64,000 nt of DNA from an uncultured Bacteroidales bacterium (GCA_902781515.1 CACZJU010000012.1:1-64000); one strand, 5' to 3'. Shown: positions 1-8,810, counted from the stretch's first letter. Program-made: numbers and translations. The notes: generated by a model from the letters alone, not told the origin.

Positions 1-27
1 TATTCCTTTAAGAGAAAGCGAATCCAT
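1..27 (-). CDS. Possible 5' end of a gene leaving the window on the left
   Basis: A minus-strand ATG at 27-25 opens a frame (MDSLSLKGI) that is still open at the window edge. It lies about 17 nt downstream of the expected start of a promoter whose -7 box (TAACTTTG on the minus strand) is at 51-58. Only nine codons are visible, so no function can be suggested. The promoter is the main support for a gene being here. Confidence 0.35.
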
Positions 28-50
28 GTATGTCTATCTGCTTTATGCTA

Positions 51-58
51 CAAAGTTA
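51..58 (-). promoter_or_regulatory. Minus-strand -7 box (TAnnTTTG)
   Basis: CAAAGTTA on the plus strand reads TAACTTTG on the minus strand, matching the Bacteroidetes -7 consensus. A CAA at 79-81 could serve as the -33 element. It points left, toward the partial gene at the window edge. Confidence 0.4.
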
Positions 59-156
59 CGCATATATTGCCGCATTACCAAGCGATTCCCACATTATTTA
101 CCATTTCCCCCTCGTATCTCCCCAAATCCTCGGCTCCTCCTATACATCGCCTCCCC

Positions 157-225
157 CCAAGCCTTACTATCCCTATGCCCCAAGCCTTACTAACGCTTCC
201 TCCCAAGCCTTACTATCCCTATGCG
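157..225. repeat. Tandem repeat, 23-nt unit, 3 copies
   Basis: Three consecutive 23-nt units starting CCAAGCCTTACTA are at 157-179, 180-202 and 203-225. The middle copy diverges in its second half. The array sits in the gene-free stretch 28-446, directly before a second 23-nt array with an unrelated unit. No spacer structure and no coding potential are seen. Confidence 0.8.
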
Positions 226-230
226 TGAAG

Positions 231-322
231 GTTAAGTTAACCTATCGTCACAAGTTAAGTTAACCTATCGTCACAAGTTAAGTTAACCTATTGCCACAAG
301 TTAAGTTAACCTATTGCCATAA
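231..322. repeat. Tandem repeat, 23-nt unit, 4 copies
   Basis: Four copies of a 23-nt unit beginning GTTAAGTTAACCTAT are at 231, 254, 277 and 300. Two end TCGTCACAA, one TTGCCACAA and one TTGCCATAA. Degenerate copies of about 22 nt with CCTAGGCC cores continue to about 382. GTTAAC and CCTAGG are palindromic inside the units. This lies past the end of the ara operon. Confidence 0.85.
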
Positions 323-446
323 GGCCTAGGCCTTATCGCTATAAGACCTGCGTCTTGTTGCCATAAGACCTAGGCCTTGTAGGAATTGTTCTTAACCCAT
401 AAAAACATACATTGTAGTTTAATATATTTTTGAGTAAAGGGAGAAA

Positions 447-478
447 GAAAAAGGAGCATCCGAATGCTCGGATACCCC
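447..478 (-). terminator. Rho-independent terminator of the ara operon
   Basis: Read on the minus strand, an 11-bp stem (GGGGTATCCGA / TCGGATGCTCC, with two G-T pairs) closes a GCAT loop and is followed by a T-rich tract. It lies 26 nt past the araA stop codon and ends the galM-SSS-araD-araA transcript. Confidence 0.8.
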
Positions 479-503
479 TTTATTAATTATCAATTGTTAA
501 TTA

Positions 504-2030
504 TCAATTGTCAATTATCATGAAGTAAACTTCGTTGTTGCGCAGAGTCTGCTTGAAGTTGGCGATGTTGGTCTGCTTGTTAATCTTAACATACTCGATG
601 CCAACCATTTCGGCGAAGTCTTCCCAGTACTCCTCGTTGATGTCGTAGGAGAATGCGCTGTGGTGTGTACCACCTGCCAGAATCCATGCAGCAGCACCAA
701 TCTCGAAGGTGGGCTGAGGAATCCACAGAGCAGAGGCAACGGGCAGGTGAGGCATGGGCTTCGGCTCGATGCACTCTACCTCCTGACTAATCAGACGGAA
801 GCGGTTGCCGAGGTCAACAACGGTGGCCTTGATGCCAGGACCTGTCTTAGATGTGAAGACGAGACGAGCGGTCTGCTGCTTGCGGATGCCGATGCCGAGG
901 AAGTGAACTTCCAACTTAGGCTTGTCGGTAGCGATGAGCGGACAAATCTCGAGCATGTGGCTCTGCAGGCAAGAACTGCGGTTGCCAGCGAAGTTCAGAG
1001 TGTAGTCCTCGAGGAATGAACAACCAGTGGGCATTCCCTGCTGGATAACCCAAAGTGTGCGATAGAGGCAAGCGGTCTTCCAGTCGCCTTCGGCACCGAA
1101 ACCGTAGCCTTCTTCCATCAGGCGCTGTGAAGCTAGACCAGGAATCTGGTCGAAACCGCAGAAGTTGGGATCGTCGATATCTGCATCGCCAAGGTCGTCG
1201 AAGTTGGTGGTGAAGGCAGTAGCACCCTCGTCCTTCAAAACGCGGCGCAGGGCGATTTCAGCCTTTGCAGCATTGTGAACCTTCTCCCAGTAAACTTCTT
1301 CACCGCTCTCGTCAATCTTGATGGTGTAGAGCTTCTTGTACTCTTCAACGAGCTCGTCGGCTTCCTTATCGGTAACTTTCTTGAAGTAGTCCATCAGAGA
1401 AGAAACGGGGTAGTAGTCAACATGGTAACCCATGCGCTGCTCGAACTCTACGCGGTCGCCATCGGTAACGGCAACGTTGTTCATGTTCATACCGAACATC
1501 AAGCAACGAACATTGTGAGCATCAGCAACACCGGCAGCTACACGAGCCCAAACGGCAATCTGCTTCTGAGCTTTCTCGTCCTTCCAGTAACCGCAAACAA
1601 CCTTGCGAGCGATGCGCATACGAGTGCAGATGTGTCCGAACTCGATGTCGCCGTGAGCACTTTGGTTGAGGTTCATGAAGTCCATGTCGATTTCACCCCA
1701 GGGGATTTCGGCGTTGTACTGTGTGTGGAAGTGGAGGAGGGGCTTCTGCAACTGCTGCAGACCCTTAATCCACATCTTAGCGGGTGAGAAGGTGTGCATC
1801 CAAGTGATGATACCAACGCACTTCTCGTCGTTGTTGGCTGCCAGCATCACCTGCTCAACTTCCTTTGAGCTGTTGGCTGTGCCTTTGTAAACAATCTTAA
1901 CGGGAATGTTGCCGCTGTTGTTCAGGCCTTCTACCATTTCCTTTGAGTGAGCGTCAACTGCAATGACTGCGTCACCTCCATAGAGCAACTGTGCACCAGT
2001 CACCCACCAAATCTCTAAATTTTCAAACAT
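504..2030 (-). CDS. araA: L-arabinose isomerase
   Basis: Converts L-arabinose to L-ribulose in the cytoplasm, the first step of arabinose use. The 508-residue product has the usual family length (E. coli about 500). The AraA landmarks are visible: CVGIITWMHTFSPAKMW near residue 70, the glutamate-bearing EEGYGFGAEGDWKTA in the middle, FLEDYTLNF, and the histidines of AGGTHHSAFS near the C-terminus, which fit the metal and catalytic site. I start at the ATG at 2030 (MFENLEIWWVTG) because family members begin there. An upstream in-frame ATG at 2066 would add 12 residues that lie within the AATTGATAATTG spacer repeat. It is the last gene of the operon. Confidence 0.96.
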   Translation of the reverse strand: MFENLEIWWVTGAQLLYGGDAVIAVDAHSKEMVEGLNNSGNIPVKIVYKGTANSSKEVEQVMLAANNDEKCVGIITWMHTFSPAKMWIKGLQQLQKPLLHFHTQYNAEIPWGEIDMDFMNLNQSAHGDIEFGHICTRMRIARKVVCGYWKDEKAQKQIAVWARVAAGVADAHNVRCLMFGMNMNNVAVTDGDRVEFEQRMGYHVDYYPVSSLMDYFKKVTDKEADELVEEYKKLYTIKIDESGEEVYWEKVHNAAKAEIALRRVLKDEGATAFTTNFDDLGDADIDDPNFCGFDQIPGLASQRLMEEGYGFGAEGDWKTACLYRTLWVIQQGMPTGCSFLEDYTLNFAGNRSSCLQSHMLEICPLIATDKPKLEVHFLGIGIRKQQTARLVFTSKTGPGIKATVVDLGNRFRLISQEVECIEPKPMPHLPVASALWIPQPTFEIGAAAWILAGGTHHSAFSYDINEEYWEDFAEMVGIEYVKINKQTNIANFKQTLRNNEVYFMIIDN

Positions 2031-2039
2031 CGTTTTAAA

Positions 2040-2212
2040 ATTTAATTGATAATTGATAATTGACAATTGATAATTGGACCATTGCTTTGCTCGGTAATTT
2101 CGATTGCCGACTATCGCATATCGTGGTTAGTAATTAAGTTATTAATTCTTTTCGTTGTTTTCTTTCGTTGATTTGACAATTGCAATTGTCAATTATCAAT
2201 TTCCCATTAGGG
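2040..2212. repeat. MITE-like element with AATTGATAATTG inverted ends
   Basis: The araA-araD spacer is bounded by inverted low-complexity ends. The left end (2045-2078) repeats TTGATAATTGACAATTGATA and the right end (2176-2205) carries the reverse complement, CAATTGTCAATTATCAATTT. The interior of about 95 nt has no ORF. The same word also occurs at 484-520 and 11229-11250. Confidence 0.6.
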
Positions 2213-2214
2213 AA

Positions 2215-2925
2215 TCAGTGTTTTTGACCTTTCTGGCCGTAGTAAGCATTTGGGCCGTGCTTGCGCATGTAGTGCTTCTCGACGAGGAGGGGATTCATCG
2301 TGAGGTTGGGATTGACAGAGAAGGCTACGAAGGCCATCTTGGCGCACTGCTCCATGACTTTGGCGTTATAGACGGCATTGTCGGGAGAGGTTCCCCACGA
2401 GAACGGTCCGTGATTCTTGACAAGAACGGCGGGAGTGTGGTCGGGATTAATCTTGCGGATGTTCAGGATTTCGTCAACGATGACGTTACCAGTCTCCAAC
2501 TCATACTGACCCTTTACTTCGGCCTCAGTCATATCGCGCGTGCAAGGGATATCCTTATAGAAATAGTCGGCGTGTGTGGTGCCGATATTGGGGATGTCCT
2601 TACCAGCTTGAGCGAAGGCTGTGGCGTAGGTACTGTGAGTGTGAACCACACCCTGAATGTTGGGGAATGCCTTATAGAGCACGAGGTGAGTGGGAGTGTC
2701 GCTCGATGGGTTGAGGTCGCCCTCTACCACCTTGCCTGTTTCCAGGTCAACAACAACCATATCAGAGGCCTTCATCTCGTCGTAGCTAACGCCGCTGGGC
2801 TTGATTACTACAAGTCCCTTTTCGCGGTCGATACCGCTGACGTTGCCCCAGGTGAATATCACCAGCCCTTGCTTAACTAAGTCAAGGTTGGCCTTGAATA
2901 CTTTTTCTTTTAACTCTTCTAACAT
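2215..2925 (-). CDS. araD: L-ribulose-5-phosphate 4-epimerase
   Basis: Epimerises L-ribulose 5-phosphate to D-xylulose 5-phosphate, joining arabinose catabolism to the pentose phosphate pathway. At 236 residues it matches the class II aldolase/epimerase family. Visible signatures are [11 protein letters not shown] near residue 42, the zinc-binding histidines in [16 protein letters not shown] (about 95-110), [14 protein letters not shown], and a third histidine in [10 protein letters not shown]. It lies between the symporter gene and araA on the same strand. Both spacers are filled by inverted-repeat elements. L-fuculose-phosphate aldolases are relatives, but the araA neighbourhood and the [13 protein letters not shown] region favour AraD. 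Confidence 0.94.
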   Translation of the reverse strand: MLEELKEKVFKANLDLVKQGLVIFTWGNVSGIDREKGLVVIKPSGVSYDEMKASDMVVVDLETGKVVEGDLNPSSDTPTHLVLYKAFPNIQGVVHTHSTYATAFAQAGKDIPNIGTTHADYFYKDIPCTRDMTEAEVKGQYELETGNVIVDEILNIRKINPDHTPAVLVKNHGPFSWGTSPDNAVYNAKVMEQCAKMAFVAFSVNPNLTMNPLLVEKHYMRKHGPNAYYGQKGQKH

Positions 2926-2931
2926 TATTCG

Positions 2932-3041
2932 ACCCCCCTTTAACTCCCCCGAGGGGGAGTACCATATTGGGGGCGATGGGTTTATTTAACTATTTTGCTT
3001 ATTCTATACCTCCCCTCGGGGAGGTCAGGTGGGGGTTCTTG
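2932..3041. repeat. GC-rich MITE-like element, copy A
   Basis: The araD-symporter spacer has imperfect inverted ends of about 30 nt. The left end is ACCCCC followed by CTCCCCCGAGGGGGAG (2934-2959). The right end is CTCCCCTCGGGGAG followed by GGTGGGGGTTC (3010-3038). Each end also folds on itself. A near-identical layout follows the next gene at 4796-4918. Confidence 0.7.
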
Positions 3042-3042
3042 T

Positions 3043-4788
3043 TTACCAGAAATACCAATAGAAGGCGGCGCAGAGACCAACGACAACGAGGGTGCCGATG
3101 ATATCAAATGCACCCCAGCTCTGCTTGATGGAAGCCTTGAAGTCTGAGGTGAAGGTGATGGCATCAACCTGTGCCTTAGAAGGAGCGGCTGTGAAGAAGC
3201 TGACGCAAATCATCATGATGATGATGAACACCAACAACCAGCACTCGAAGATCAGCCAGTTGGTCTGCCAGAACCATTCTGTGTTTGCCCAGAATGCACC
3301 ATCCATAACGGCCTTGCCAGAATCGGTGATAACGTTTGTTACCAAGCGAACCATACCAATCAGGAAGCCACCGATAAGGCCCCATTCACCAGCCTTCGGA
3401 GTTATCTTCTTGGAGAAAATACCCAAGGTGAAGACGGCAACCATAGCGGGAGCAATCAGAGACTGGATGTCCTGAAGATAGCTGTAGAGGTTACCCATGT
3501 TCATCATGATGGGCATCCAAGCCAGACCCAGCAATACGACTACAACGGTTGCTGTACGACCTACGAATACATAGTGCTCTTCGCTCTTACCAGGATGCAG
3601 AGGCTTCCAGAAGTCCTCAGTGAAGAGGGTGGCGCAACTGTTGAAGAAGGCTGCCAGTGAAGCTACGAGGGCGCATACGAAACCAATGGTGACGATACCC
3701 TTGATACCTGCGGGCAGGATGTTCTTCACCATCATGGCGAAGGCTCCGTCGGTAGATTCGTGGTTGGTGATGTCCATTTCAATGCCGCTACCTGCCTTCA
3801 GAGAGAGAGCATAGGCAATCATACCTGGGATAAGGAACATGAAGCAAGGGAGAATCTTGAAGAAACCGGCAGCGATGGTACCGCGACGGGCACGCTTCAT
3901 AACTGCTGCATTGTCTTCGCCGGGCACTTGACCGAGTACACGTTGAACGATGTGCTGGTCGGTACACCAGTACCAGAAACCGATGATAGAAGCTCCGAGG
4001 AACACTACATAGCCTGGGAACTGAGGATACATTGGGTCGGCGGGGTTGGTGTGGAACATGTGTGTTGTACCAAATCCGTCGTGAGCTGCGTCGCAGACAG
4101 ACTTCATGGTCAACCAACCTGCTACGATGCTTCCGTCACCAAGGGCAGAAAGACCGAGGAACAGCACGAGGAACGAACCTACGATGAGGATAGGGGTCTG
4201 AATGGTTGAAAGTGTCATTACACCCTTCATGCCACCGAATACGGTGAACACTGCAGTGATGGCAATCAGACCGATGGCTCCATACCAGAAGGGGATGCCC
4301 AAGAGGAACTTGAAGAAGATACCACCTGTGAATGCTGTTACGCTGACCTTTGTCAATACATAGGCAATCAGAGTGATGATGCTCAAGCAAGAGCCTGTGC
4401 GCTGGGTGTAGCGCATTTTCAGGAAATCGGGCATGGTGATAATCTTGCCCATCTTATTAATCATCAACTGATAGAAGGGCACAAACAGCCAGCCGAGGAT
4501 GAGTATCATCCAGCCTTGCATCTCCCAGTGAGCCATACCTACACCGTCCTTAGCACCAGTGCCGGCGAGACCTACGAGGTGCTCGGAACCGATGTTGGCG
4601 GCGAATATAGCCATACCGATTACATACCAAGGCTCGCCCTTACCGAAGAGATAAGCGCTTGAGTCTTCGCCCTGCTGGGCTTTCTTGTCTTTGACGATGG
4701 CACGGTAAACTGCCCATACCACACCGAGAAGGCCGATGGCGAGTACCGCCCAGTCGAGCCAAATAAATTCATGTGAACTCCAGTTCAT
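3043..4788 (-). CDS. Sodium/sugar symporter, SSS (SGLT-like) family
   Basis: Inner-membrane Na+-coupled sugar uptake protein of 581 residues with about 14 hydrophobic segments. SGLT-type signatures are present: GSEHLVGLAGTGAKDG near residue 75 and FWYWCTDQHIVQRVLG near residue 265. From its position between a secreted mutarotase and araD/araA, the likely substrate is L-arabinose (inference). The start at 4788 (MNWSSHEF) follows the family N-terminus. The longer frame from 4839 would translate the palindromic repeat CTCCCCCGAGGGGGAG and is rejected. Confidence 0.92.
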   Translation of the reverse strand: MNWSSHEFIWLDWAVLAIGLLGVVWAVYRAIVKDKKAQQGEDSSAYLFGKGEPWYVIGMAIFAANIGSEHLVGLAGTGAKDGVGMAHWEMQGWMILILGWLFVPFYQLMINKMGKIITMPDFLKMRYTQRTGSCLSIITLIAYVLTKVSVTAFTGGIFFKFLLGIPFWYGAIGLIAITAVFTVFGGMKGVMTLSTIQTPILIVGSFLVLFLGLSALGDGSIVAGWLTMKSVCDAAHDGFGTTHMFHTNPADPMYPQFPGYVVFLGASIIGFWYWCTDQHIVQRVLGQVPGEDNAAVMKRARRGTIAAGFFKILPCFMFLIPGMIAYALSLKAGSGIEMDITNHESTDGAFAMMVKNILPAGIKGIVTIGFVCALVASLAAFFNSCATLFTEDFWKPLHPGKSEEHYVFVGRTATVVVVLLGLAWMPIMMNMGNLYSYLQDIQSLIAPAMVAVFTLGIFSKKITPKAGEWGLIGGFLIGMVRLVTNVITDSGKAVMDGAFWANTEWFWQTNWLIFECWLLVFIIIMMICVSFFTAAPSKAQVDAITFTSDFKASIKQSWGAFDIIGTLVVVGLCAAFYWYFW

Positions 4789-4795
4789 AATTGAT

Positions 4796-4918
4796 ACCCC
4801 CCTCTTTCTCCCCCGAGGGGGAGGACCATGCGGGGGCAATGGGTCTTGTTTTTATTATTAAATGTATTATCTTTAACGGGTATTCTCCTCCCCTCGGGGA
4901 GGTCGGGTAGGGGTCTTA
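4796..4918. repeat. GC-rich MITE-like element, copy B
   Basis: Same structure as the element at 2932-3041. ACCCCCC and CTCCCCCGAGGGGGAG are at the left end (4797-4823); CTCCCCTCGGGGAG and GGTAGGGGTC are at the right end (4888-4915), with an AT-rich centre. The two copies flank the symporter gene on both sides. Confidence 0.7.
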
Positions 4919-4920
4919 TT

Positions 4921-6108
4921 TTATTTTACAGAGAACTTGTAAACACAATGGCTGTAATATTTCTCGCCTGGCTTCAGGTTTGCAGAAGGCCATTCGGGAT
5001 GATTAGGAGTATCGGGATACTTCTGACTCTCGAGGCATACGCTCACGTGCTTGGGGTACTTCACACCGTGCTTGCGCTCGATGTCGGCATCACGACCCAC
5101 ACCTTGGAAGTTACCGGTATAGACCTGAATGCCGGGCTCGTTGGTGAATACCTCCAACAGAATGCCTGTTTCGGGACTATAGAGACTTGCACAAACCTTT
5201 GTGTCGTCACCATTGCATGTTGCAAGGTCGTAGGTGTTGAGGCAGAAGTTGTGGTCAACGCCAGTGGCATTCTTAATCTGTTCGAATGTGGTGTCGTTAA
5301 CAACCTCGCTCAGAGCCTTCGGGGTGCGGAAATCGAAGGGAGTGCCCTCTACTGATGCAATCTCACCAGTAGGAATGTATTTTGTATCAGATGGGGTAAA
5401 GTTGTCTGCATCAACGAACAGTTCCATATTTGTACCTACGCGGCTTGGGTCGCCGTTGAGATTGAAGTAACAGTGGTTTGTCTGGTTGATGACAGTTTCC
5501 TTGGTAGTCGTTGCTTCCCAAGTGATGTCCAATGTGTAGTCGTCGGTGAGGCGATAGGTCGTGTAGGCAGTTACTTCACCGGGGAATCCATTGTCGCCGT
5601 CGGGACTTACCATTTTCAGCGTCAGGCTGGCTCCTGTGTAATCCACAACTTCATACACTTGATATTGCCATCCGGTAGGACCTCCGTGCAGACAGTTGTC
5701 GCCGTCGTTTGCTACCAGCTCATAGTTCTCATCGCCAATCTGGAACGAGTGCTTGCTGATACGGTTAGCATAACGACCGATACTTGCTCCGTAGTCGCTG
5801 GGCGAATTCTCGGAATCGGCATACTGAGCCACGTTGTCATAACCCAGCACCACATCCTTCATGTTTCCGTCACGGTCGGGCACCATAATGCTAACTACGC
5901 GACCTCCGAAGTTGGTGATGCAAACCTCCATTCCGCCGTTGCTCCTAAGAGTGTAGAGGGCAGTCTGCTTACCATTGATTGTTGACTCGAAATCTGCGGG
6001 ATTAAGTCCCGAGGCTGTCAGTTCAGCCTCTTGCTTCTGCGAGTTGCATGCAACGAGCAATGCTACTGCCGACAGGCACGCAAACGCGTTTCTAATAATT
6101 CGTTTCAT
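4921..6108 (-). CDS. galM: Aldose 1-epimerase (mutarotase), secreted lipoprotein
   Basis: Interconverts alpha and beta anomers of aldohexoses or arabinose. The 395-residue protein opens with a lipoprotein signal peptide (MKRIIRNAF...) ending in the lipobox LLVAC, so Cys21 should be acylated and the enzyme should sit in the periplasm or on a membrane. GalM motifs include GGRVVSIMVPDRDG near residue 67, GASIGRYANRISKH, CLHGGPTGWQYQVYEV, the histidine of NQTNHCYFNLNG, and the C-terminal catalytic glutamate in CLESQKYPDTPN. It is the first gene of the ara operon. A second, cytosolic homologue lies at 8851-9930. Confidence 0.94.
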   Translation of the reverse strand: MKRIIRNAFACLSAVALLVACNSQKQEAELTASGLNPADFESTINGKQTALYTLRSNGGMEVCITNFGGRVVSIMVPDRDGNMKDVVLGYDNVAQYADSENSPSDYGASIGRYANRISKHSFQIGDENYELVANDGDNCLHGGPTGWQYQVYEVVDYTGASLTLKMVSPDGDNGFPGEVTAYTTYRLTDDYTLDITWEATTTKETVINQTNHCYFNLNGDPSRVGTNMELFVDADNFTPSDTKYIPTGEIASVEGTPFDFRTPKALSEVVNDTTFEQIKNATGVDHNFCLNTYDLATCNGDDTKVCASLYSPETGILLEVFTNEPGIQVYTGNFQGVGRDADIERKHGVKYPKHVSVCLESQKYPDTPNHPEWPSANLKPGEKYYSHCVYKFSVK

Positions 6109-6154
6109 GGTGTTTATTTATATGTTTATTAGTTGTTAATGGCCATAAACCTCA

Positions 6155-6162
6155 CAAATTTA
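6155..6162 (-). promoter_or_regulatory. -7 box of the galM-SSS-araD-araA operon
   Basis: CAAATTTA on the plus strand reads TAAATTTG, matching TAnnTTTG, 47 nt upstream of the galM start. No clear -33 TTTG is seen at the usual spacing, which would fit an activator-dependent promoter (inference). Confidence 0.5.
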
Positions 6163-6237
6163 GCGAAAATATTTTAAAGTCACGCTTTTCGTGCTTACTT
6201 TTTTATAAAATATGTATCACACGTGCCTGCGCGACAC

Positions 6238-6275
6238 AAAAAAATCCCGTCCTTCCAAAGCGGAAGAACGGGATT
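6238..6275 (-). terminator. Terminator of the gal operon
   Basis: A long hairpin (AATCCCGT.CTTCC paired with GGAAG.ACGGGATT, loop CAAAG region) is followed on the minus strand by a run of seven T. It lies 59 nt past the galK stop codon. Confidence 0.85.
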
Positions 6276-6333
6276 GTCAATTCTTGCTCCTCTTCGCTAC
6301 GCAAGCGAACAAGTTCGAGCGATCAATTGCTAA

Positions 6334-7494
6334 TTATACCAGACGACGGGCGCCGTCACCAATGACAACGTCAATGACGATGGGCTTCTTGCCGTACTTC
6401 TCGAAGAAACGCTGCTGAACAACCTCCTTGAAATGGTCGTACATTTCCTCTGCTACGAGGTTGATGGTGCAACCGCCGAAGCCGCCGCCCATGATACGAG
6501 AACCTGTTACGCCCTCTTCCTTTGCTACATCGTTGAGGAAGTCGAGTTCTTCGCAGCTTACTTCATACTCCTTGCTGAGGCCGTAGTGGGTCTCGTACAT
6601 CTTCTGACCTACGAGTTCATAGTCACCCTTCTCAAGAGCATCGCAGACTGCCAGCACGCGGTCAATCTCACCGATGACATAGCGAGCACGCTTGTATTCA
6701 ACCTCGCTGATTTCACCCTTCACTTCGTCCAGCATTTCCATGTTGGCATCGCGCAAAGTCTCCACTTCGGGGTGGTGCTTCTTGATGATTTCGGCTACAT
6801 GCTCGCATTGCAGACGGCGCTCGTTGTAGGGAGAACCAGCAAGCTCGTGCTTAACACAAGAGTTCACCAGCATCAGCTTGTAGCCCTTGGGGTTCCAGGG
6901 GAAGTAGGCAATCTCGCCAGAACGGCAGTCCATACGCATGAGATGACCAGCCTTGCCGAGGCATGAAATTGCCTGATCCATGATGCCGCAGTTGCAGCCG
7001 ATATACTTGTGCTCGGTGCGCTGACCAACCTTGGCAAGTTCCATGCGGTCAATCTTGTTGTCGCCGAACATATCGTTCAGAGCGAAAGCGAATGTGCTCT
7101 CCAGAGCTGCAGAAGAACTCATACCAGCACCAAGGGGAACATCACCGGCAAAGGCTGTGTTGAAGCCCTGTACGGGAACACCCAGAGCCATCATTTCGCG
7201 GCAAACGCCGTAAATGTAGCGTGCCCAAGTAGCCTTTGGTCCCTTTTCGTCGTCGAGCGAGAACTCCACCTTGTCCTTCAGGTCGATGGAGTAGGCGCGC
7301 ACATTGCGGGTTCCGTTTGCTTTCAGTTCGGCAATCATGCCCTGTTCAACAGCTCCTGGGAATACGTAACCGTTGTTGTAATCGGTGTGCTCACCGATGA
7401 GGTTGATACGGCCTGGAGAAGCATAAACGTTTCCTGTGCTTCCGTCGAAGTGCTTGATAAAGCGGCTTCGAACATCTTCAATTGTTAGTTTCAT
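6334..7494 (-). CDS. galK: Galactokinase
   Basis: Phosphorylates alpha-D-galactose with ATP in the Leloir pathway. The 386-residue GHMP kinase shows the galactokinase signature GRINLIGEHTDYNNGYVFP near residue 28, the ATP-binding PLGAGMSSSAALE near residue 120, the catalytic aspartate region NCGIMDQAISCLGK near 168, and GGGFGGCTINLV near 338. It is the last gene of the galM2-transporter-galK transcript, 26 nt after the transporter stop. A mutarotase and a sugar transporter in the same operon make galactose the expected substrate. Confidence 0.96.
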   Translation of the reverse strand: MKLTIEDVRSRFIKHFDGSTGNVYASPGRINLIGEHTDYNNGYVFPGAVEQGMIAELKANGTRNVRAYSIDLKDKVEFSLDDEKGPKATWARYIYGVCREMMALGVPVQGFNTAFAGDVPLGAGMSSSAALESTFAFALNDMFGDNKIDRMELAKVGQRTEHKYIGCNCGIMDQAISCLGKAGHLMRMDCRSGEIAYFPWNPKGYKLMLVNSCVKHELAGSPYNERRLQCEHVAEIIKKHHPEVETLRDANMEMLDEVKGEISEVEYKRARYVIGEIDRVLAVCDALEKGDYELVGQKMYETHYGLSKEYEVSCEELDFLNDVAKEEGVTGSRIMGGGFGGCTINLVAEEMYDHFKEVVQQRFFEKYGKKPIVIDVVIGDGARRLV

Positions 7495-7520
7495 AGTAAT
7501 TTATTTAATGATATGTAAGA

Positions 7521-8810
7521 TTATTCTACTGGAATGTCGGTATTCACGTTCTTGCTGCCAATGAGGGCATAGTATAGGATGTAGGCTGCACAGAGCAGGG
7601 GTACCCAGTATGAAATGAGGTAAGAACCGGTCCAGTCTGCTACGAGACCCTGAATGGCAACCATGATGGCGAAACCTACAACCATTGTCATGAATGCACC
7701 AGAAGCAATAGCGGTGTACTTACCAAGACCTTCTGTTGCGAGGTTGAAAATGCCGCCCCACATAACGCTGGCGCAGAGACCTACAAGCAGGAAGCAGAAA
7801 ATGCCAACGGGAACATCGCCCCACAAAATTGCCATATTTGTGTAATCGATACCGGGAACGCTAACTGCTGTTGATGTGGGCAGATAAATTCCCAGCAGCA
7901 ACAGAACGATGGCTGTTGAGCTTACGAAGGTCATCATGGCCTTTGTGCTAACCTTACCACCAACGCTGGCGCCAATGAATCGGCCGATAAGCATGAAGAG
8001 GAAGTAGATGGAGCCCAGTGTTCCTACGTAGCCGGCATCCATAGCCAAACCTGGTGTTGCTGCATCACCTGCTGCTGTCAGATATTGTAGAATGAATCCG
8101 GGAATACCCATCTCAATACCACCATACAAACCAATGGCAAGGATACCGAGGTTGAAGTGACGGAAAGAGAATGCGCTGTGTGGGTCTTTTTCACCATTCT
8201 TCTTTTCAACGGGCTGCTGAGGCTCTTCAATCTTAGTAAAGAGAATAACTACAAAAGCAATGACGAAGATAGCGAGAGCTATCATTAGGGCAGGAGTTGC
8301 GTCTGAAATCTTTGCCTTTGCTGCATCGCCGATGAGGGCACCCATGATGATGTAAACAGCAACGGCTGCTGTAGAGTTGAATACGCCACCGGTTTGGATG
8401 AGTTGGTTACCCTTGTTGCCACCACCACCGAGGATGTTCAGCATTGGGTTTACAACAGTGTTTAGAATGCACATGCAGGCACCTGAGATAAGTGCTCCGC
8501 AGAGGTAAACTGCCATACCGCCCCAACCTGATAACCACTGGACGATAATACCTGTGATACCTACTAATAGGCCGACAAGTGCTGTACGCTTGTAACCCCA
8601 GTGCTTAATCATTAATCCTGCGGGGAACCCCATCAGCAGGTAAGCACCGAAATTACCGTAGTTACCAATCATTGCCATAAAGTTGGTGGTGCCGAATTGG
8701 TTCTTAACGATGACACCCATTGGCGAACAAAGATTCGTCACGAAGGCAATCATAGCGAACAGGGCTATCATGACGATGATAGCACCCCATTGTTTCTTTT
8801 CTTGACTCAT
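7521..8810 (-). CDS. MFS sugar/H+ symporter, FucP/GluP family
   Basis: Inner-membrane transporter of 429 residues with about 12 hydrophobic helices. The N-terminal half has MFS features (NYGNFGAYLLMGFPAGLMIKHWGYKRTALVG) with the basic loop between helices 2 and 3. The overall layout resembles the fucose/glucose/galactose permease family. Placed between a cytosolic mutarotase and galK, it most likely imports galactose or glucose (inference). It lies 40 nt downstream of galM2. ATG at 8810 is the only sensible start. Confidence 0.88.
   Translation of the reverse strand: MSQEKKQWGAIIVMIALFAMIAFVTNLCSPMGVIVKNQFGTTNFMAMIGNYGNFGAYLLMGFPAGLMIKHWGYKRTALVGLLVGITGIIVQWLSGWGGMAVYLCGALISGACMCILNTVVNPMLNILGGGGNKGNQLIQTGGVFNSTAAVAVYIIMGALIGDAAKAKISDATPALMIALAIFVIAFVVILFTKIEEPQQPVEKKNGEKDPHSAFSFRHFNLGILAIGLYGGIEMGIPGFILQYLTAAGDAATPGLAMDAGYVGTLGSIYFLFMLIGRFIGASVGGKVSTKAMMTFVSSTAIVLLLLGIYLPTSTAVSVPGIDYTNMAILWGDVPVGIFCFLLVGLCASVMWGGIFNLATEGLGKYTAIASGAFMTMVVGFAIMVAIQGLVADWTGSYLISYWVPLLCAAYILYYALIGSKNVNTDIPVE

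Noticed and set aside
157-382. CRISPR array
   Set aside because: Units abut directly with no spacers, the period is only 23 nt, and there are no cas genes. Same for 35585-35722.
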